Shown piece by piece: positions 60,901 to 64,000 of a stretch of DNA of 64,000 nucleotides. The DNA is from an uncultured Bryobacterales bacterium (GTDB lineage: Bacteria; Acidobacteriota; Terriglobia; Bryobacterales; UBA6623), in assembly GCA_958295955.1 (NCBI GenBank), contig OY282420.1:4168435-4232434 (forward strand). The letters are read 5' to 3'. The first letter of the stretch is position 1, and each line of letters begins with the position of its first letter. The position numbers were made by a program, and so were the translations under genes. A model generated the notes under the pieces. That model did no database searches. It saw nothing but the letters and a program-made list of their open reading frames with translations, and was not told the origin of the DNA.

Positions 60901-60941
60901 AGTATCGTTTCCGGCGGGTGAACAAGGATTCGCCGCGACGG

Positions 60942-62114
60942 TCAGCGGGCCGGGTTTTCGTACCAGACTACCCCCAACAGATCGACCTCTTCGCAGGTGA
61001 GGACGTCGAGGTCTCCATCGCCGTCGAGATCGAGCAGCTCTACGCGGTCGAACTTCACGCCTGCGGGGCCTCCGATGTCGGCCGCCCGCCACTTTCGCGC
61101 GGTGGGGTCGCCCTCATGCCTCAGCAGTCCGACGCCCGACAATTCCCCGTGAGCGTTTTCGCAGGTGAAGACCAGATCGAGGACGCCGTCGAGGTCGATG
61201 TCGCCCGCGGCGACGGCCTTGCCCGTGCCGTATCCGGCGGGCAGGTCGATTTCATGGGTTTCCCAGCGAACGCCGTTGCCCGGCAGCCGCCGGAAGAACA
61301 GGATCGGCCCCTCGCGTACCGCCGCCAGCGCGTCTTCAAGCCCGTCGCCGTCGAGGTCGGCGCTGTCGAGAAACATGATTTGCCGTTCGTTGACCGCGCC
61401 GATGCGATGGGTCTTCCAGCGGCCGGCAACTCCGGTGTTTTCAAACCACAAGGCACCCCGCGCGGCGCCCTTGCGGTCGGTTGCGAGCACGTCGGAGTCG
61501 CCGTCGCCATCCACGTCGCGGGCGATCAGCGACATGATCCAGCCGGCGTCGTACCAGCGCCGCCAAGTCGGCTTGCCGCCGCCGGGGGATTCCCAGACGC
61601 CGACCGCGGCGGCGTCATTCTTTGAGCCGGCGACCAGATCGACTTTGCCCGTGCGCGCGTTGGCCATCGGCAGCACGTACATCCATTGCGTCATGCCGGC
61701 TGAGCCCGGCAGCGCTTCCGTGCGCCATCCTTTGGGATCGAGATAGTTCTCCGGCGGCGCCCAATGCACGAAGAGCGTCTTGCTCCCGCCTTCGGTCGCG
61801 CTGACCACATCGACCACTCCATCGCGGTTGAGATCGACGAACACGGCGTCTTCGGGGGAAGGGACGTTGCCGGCGGTGACCGCCGGCCAAGGCTCGCGTA
61901 CTTTGCCGGGGCCGGGGTTCAGGTAGGCGCGGACCTTGCCGCCTTCTTCCCAGCCCGTGGCAATGTCGAGTAGGCCGTCATGGTTCGCGTCGGCGAGGCG
62001 GACGCCGTCAGCGCCCCGCGAGGAAGCATCGACCGTGTGGCGCTTCCACGGCCCGGCGAGAAGCAGGCCGTGCAGCAAGATTCCGAAGGTTCCGATCGCG
62101 ACGATGCGGACCAT
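60942..62114 (-). CDS. Secreted FG-GAP/VCBS repeat protein
   Basis: A 390-residue exported protein with six or more calcium-binding DxDxDG-type repeats of the FG-GAP (integrin-like propeller) kind: 'LADANHDGLLDIATGW', 'DLNRDGVVDVVSATEGG', 'DVDGDGDSDVLATDRKG', 'DLDGDGLEDALAAV', 'DIDLDGVLDLVFTCEN' and 'DLDGDGDLDVLTCEE'. The signal peptide is 'MVRIVAIGTFGILLHGLLLA'. Such proteins are extracellular and often bind ligands or other cells. No enzymatic domain. The ATG at 62112-62114 was chosen because the signal peptide starts there; the long frame upstream overlaps the divergent gene and is unsupported. It ends 42 bases before the Oar-like gene. Confidence 0.87.
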   Translation of the reverse strand: MVRIVAIGTFGILLHGLLLAGPWKRHTVDASSRGADGVRLADANHDGLLDIATGWEEGGKVRAYLNPGPGKVREPWPAVTAGNVPSPEDAVFVDLNRDGVVDVVSATEGGSKTLFVHWAPPENYLDPKGWRTEALPGSAGMTQWMYVLPMANARTGKVDLVAGSKNDAAAVGVWESPGGGKPTWRRWYDAGWIMSLIARDVDGDGDSDVLATDRKGAARGALWFENTGVAGRWKTHRIGAVNERQIMFLDSADLDGDGLEDALAAVREGPILFFRRLPGNGVRWETHEIDLPAGYGTGKAVAAGDIDLDGVLDLVFTCENAHGELSGVGLLRHEGDPTARKWRAADIGGPAGVKFDRVELLDLDGDGDLDVLTCEEVDLLGVVWYENPAR

Positions 62115-62186
62115 GCGCCCGATTGTAGCGAACCGACAGCGAGGGCTTGCGGTCGGTTTGTTCCCTTGCGCCCGGTTCGGTATTCT

Positions 62187-62558
62187 ATGTCCATGACGAT
62201 TCGTGCATCGGCGCTCGGCATTTTTACCGCGGTCGGGTTGTTGGTTTCCGCGCTGCCGACGGCCGCGGCCGACATCGGCGGCAAGTGGGACATGGTGTGG
62301 GATACCGAGGGCGGCGTCCGCCGCACAGTCTGGGAGATTCGCCAAACCGGCGAAAAAATCACGGTCGAAACCGGCGGAAGCGAGTTGACGGGCGCATTCA
62401 AGGACAACCGCCTGACGGTCGAGGGCCGGTTTTATGCCGCGGAGGCAGGCTATAGCGCGACGCTCAAGTTGTCGGCATTGCTGGAAAACGGCGAGCTCAA
62501 GGGCAGCGGCTCGTGGGACCAATACGCGATGACGTTTACCGGCACGCGGGCGGAGTAG
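62187..62558 (+). CDS. Small secreted beta-rich protein
   Basis: A 123-residue exported protein. Signal peptide 'LGIFTAVGLLVSALPTAAAD'. The mature part of about 95 residues is beta-rich and reads like a small lipocalin or META-type barrel: 'IGGKWDMVWDTEGGVRRTVW', 'TVETGGSELTGAFKDNRLTV', 'LKGSGSWDQYAMTFTGTRAE'. Similar short proteins are widespread in Acidobacteria and Bacteroidetes without known function. Two close ATGs (62187, 62193) are possible; TATTCT lies directly before. It is divergent from the FG-GAP gene with 72 bases between, and convergent with the HupE-like gene. Confidence 0.75.
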   Translation: MSMTIRASALGIFTAVGLLVSALPTAAADIGGKWDMVWDTEGGVRRTVWEIRQTGEKITVETGGSELTGAFKDNRLTVEGRFYAAEAGYSATLKLSALLENGELKGSGSWDQYAMTFTGTRAE

Positions 62559-62565
62559 GCGCCTG

Positions 62566-63546
62566 TCAGCCCTGAAGGCGAATGAGGAACCAGCCGAGGC
62601 CGACGACGAGCAGCAGCAAGGCCGCAAGCCGTTCCGCGCGGCGGCTGCGCGTTTTCAGCCGGATGCCGCCGAGAACGGCCAGCACGACAAGCTCGCACAG
62701 CGCCGCGCCCGGCAGGAAATAGAGCGGCTGCATCCCCGCCCGGCGTAGAAAACCGCCGAAGAAGAGGCCGTGGAACAAGCCCATGCCGCCCGCGACGAGC
62801 CAGCGTTTTCCCGCCTCGGGGAGCAGCAGGATCTCGACGGCGAGATAGGCGACGGTCAAGGCCGCGGCGCTTTCGATGAAGCGCGCGGGCAGCGGCTGCG
62901 CAACGGCCTGAAAAACGAGCGCCGCCGAAACTTCGACCGCCAGGAACGCCGCGGCGATGCCGAGAGCTTCTTGCCGCGTCCTTGCCGACAGGGCAAGCGC
63001 CAGCAAAAAGAGCACGAGCACCGGGTTGACGATGACCCGGCGCATGCCGGCGCCGAATTGCGAGCGGAAGATCTCGGCCGGAGTGGGCGCCGCGAAACGA
63101 ATCTCGGCTTCCGGCGAAACGACGTCGAACATCGTCCGGCGCGCGCTCTCCGCCTCGCCGGAACGCAGGATATGGACGTGATTGGGGACAGTCACGGCAT
63201 GGTATGCGCAACGCACGCGGACGCTGCGGGGAGGTTGCGCAAAGGTGAACGACGCTCGGCAAACGTACATCTCTTCCGCCGGATCTTCCGCGCAATTCCA
63301 GGTTGAGGCAACCGGCTCGCCGCCGCCGGAAGCGATGCGAAAGGCCCCGCGCAGGGCGCTTTCGGGCGAATCGACGGCGGCTGTTTCGTAAAGCGGCATT
63401 TGCAGCTCGTAGTACGCTTCGTTGCCGGCGAGGCGCAGCGTTCCCCGGCTTGTGCTCATGACGTGAGCGCCCGCCGGCGAGGCCGCGAGCCAGAGCAACG
63501 AGAGCGGCAGCAGAAAAGCCGCGCGAAACGTCCGGGGCGCCTGCAT
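62566..63546 (-). CDS. HupE/UreJ-like membrane protein
   Basis: A 326-residue protein. A signal peptide ('AFLLPLSLLWLAASPAGAHV') leads to an extracytoplasmic domain of about 170 residues ('HVMSTSRGTLRLAGNEAYYE', with several Cys), then about six membrane helices of the HupE/UreJ_2 type: 'NPVLVLFLLALALSARTRQ', 'AAALTVAYLAVEILLLPE', 'MGLFHGLFFGGFLRRAGM' and 'ALCELVVLAVLGGIRLKT'. HupE and UreJ proteins are nickel or cobalt permeases in hydrogenase and urease loci, but this subgroup is broader and no such locus is here. Function open. The ATG at 63544-63546 starts the signal. Confidence 0.83.
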   Translation of the reverse strand: MQAPRTFRAAFLLPLSLLWLAASPAGAHVMSTSRGTLRLAGNEAYYELQMPLYETAAVDSPESALRGAFRIASGGGEPVASTWNCAEDPAEEMYVCRASFTFAQPPRSVRVRCAYHAVTVPNHVHILRSGEAESARRTMFDVVSPEAEIRFAAPTPAEIFRSQFGAGMRRVIVNPVLVLFLLALALSARTRQEALGIAAAFLAVEVSAALVFQAVAQPLPARFIESAAALTVAYLAVEILLLPEAGKRWLVAGGMGLFHGLFFGGFLRRAGMQPLYFLPGAALCELVVLAVLGGIRLKTRSRRAERLAALLLLVVGLGWFLIRLQG

Positions 63547-63569
63547 TGCGGCCGGCGGCAAGCGGCGAC

Positions 63570-64000
63570 TCACCGCGGGCCGAATGCGTAGAGCGCGCTC
63601 ATCGCGCGCAGGTAGAAACGGCCGCCAGCCAGCGCTGGAGTGGCGAAGCAGGTATCGTCGACGCTGCCGGCCGCGACGACTTTCCAGTCGGCGCCCGGGG
63701 CGATCACGCTGACGGCGCAACCCTCGCTCACGGTGTAGATTTTGCCGTCTCCGGCGACGGGCGAGGCCCAGTATTTGTCGATCGCGTTGCCCAGCCTCGC
63801 CACGCGTTGCGAACGGCCGGCCGCAGGATCGATGCTGCTGAAGATGCCGCCGTCTTTGACCAGGTAGAGCATCCCGCGGTAGAGCAGGGGCGAGGGCGTG
63901 TTCGGCAGCGATTTGGTATAGCGCCAGCGTACGCCGCTTGCCGAGATGTCGCCCTTGAGATTGCCGGGGCGGATGGCCACGAGGTTGTTGATCGGGGCGC
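63570..64000 (-). CDS. PQQ-type beta-propeller protein (5' end outside window)
   Basis: The last 143 residues of a propeller protein. The frame is open through base 64000, so the gene continues beyond the window. Visible blades carry the PQQ/WD40-like pattern: 'PSPLLYRGMLYLVKDGGIFS', 'ASPVAGDGKIYTVSEG', 'CFATPALAGGRFYLRAMSAL'. Such proteins (BamB-like or PQQ-binding-like) are common secreted proteins in this phylum; the exact class cannot be set from the C-terminal end. Its stop is 24 bases upstream of the HupE-like gene's start on the same strand, so the two are probably co-transcribed. Confidence 0.85.
   Translation of the reverse strand, partial: APINNLVAIRPGNLKGDISASGVRWRYTKSLPNTPSPLLYRGMLYLVKDGGIFSSIDPAAGRSQRVARLGNAIDKYWASPVAGDGKIYTVSEGCAVSVIAPGADWKVVAAGSVDDTCFATPALAGGRFYLRAMSALYAFGPR

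Overview
The window looks like chromosome from a high-GC Acidobacteriota, most likely Bryobacterales/Solibacter-like. Two large secreted proteins (2411-5611 and 45550-48210) end in the Solibacter-type C-terminal domain (TIGR03437-like). There is also an Oar-like outer-membrane receptor, several secreted sulfatases, and proteins of the DUF1501 and DUF1549/DUF1553 families. Lipid A/LPS genes (a waaA-lpxK fusion, lpxL) show a Gram-negative envelope. Assignment is from protein features only; there is no rRNA in the window.

Layout. 1-7.4 kb: SppA protease (5' end outside the window), an LRR protein, a TIGR03437 protein, EF-P and an RmlD-like reductase. 7.4-12.0 kb (minus): an operon of DUF1549/DUF1553, DUF1501, sulfatase and rmlD. 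12.1-14.8 kb: dnaB and ctaA. 14.8-20.8 kb (minus): a second operon of sulfatase, PSCyt1/DUF1549/DUF1553 and DUF1501. 20.9-22.3 kb: a short-chain fatty acid transporter.

22.3-39.7 kb is the accessory, defence-rich part. A 161-bp direct repeat (22286-22446 and 26165-26325) brackets a 3.7-kb insert. The insert holds broken type I restriction genes (an internally deleted hsdS and the first codons of hsdR) and, between them, an intact co-directional trio: a D12-class adenine methylase, a ParB-like/HTH protein and a PD-(D/E)xK-like (QxK) nuclease. I regard this trio as the best candidate for an undescribed defence system. After a sulfatase and a Tat-tagged galactonate-dehydratase-like enzyme comes an AT-rich islet at the 3' end of a tRNA-Arg(CCG) gene. 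It carries a type II Thoeris pair (a TIR-like ThsB and a membrane/macro-domain ThsA). On the other side of the tRNA are a large type IIG-like restriction-methylase and then, past a sigma factor and the waaA-lpxK fusion, a solitary adenine methylase.

39.8-64 kb is mostly envelope and secreted catabolic functions: a cluster of secreted alpha/beta hydrolases with an ADP-ribosylglycohydrolase-like lipoprotein, a BNR-repeat protein, an M28 peptidase resembling glutaminyl cyclases, a methyltransferase, a Tat-tagged Gfo/Idh/MocA oxidoreductase, a transaldolase, a TPR protein, LpxL, a pair of 4-TM transporter subunits, a sodium:solute symporter, the Oar-like receptor, an FG-GAP protein, a HupE/UreJ-like membrane protein and a PQQ-type propeller cut by the window end. 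Genes are tightly packed; no intergenic stretch exceeds about 340 bases. Many long open frames opposite real genes are GC-driven artefacts and were left out.
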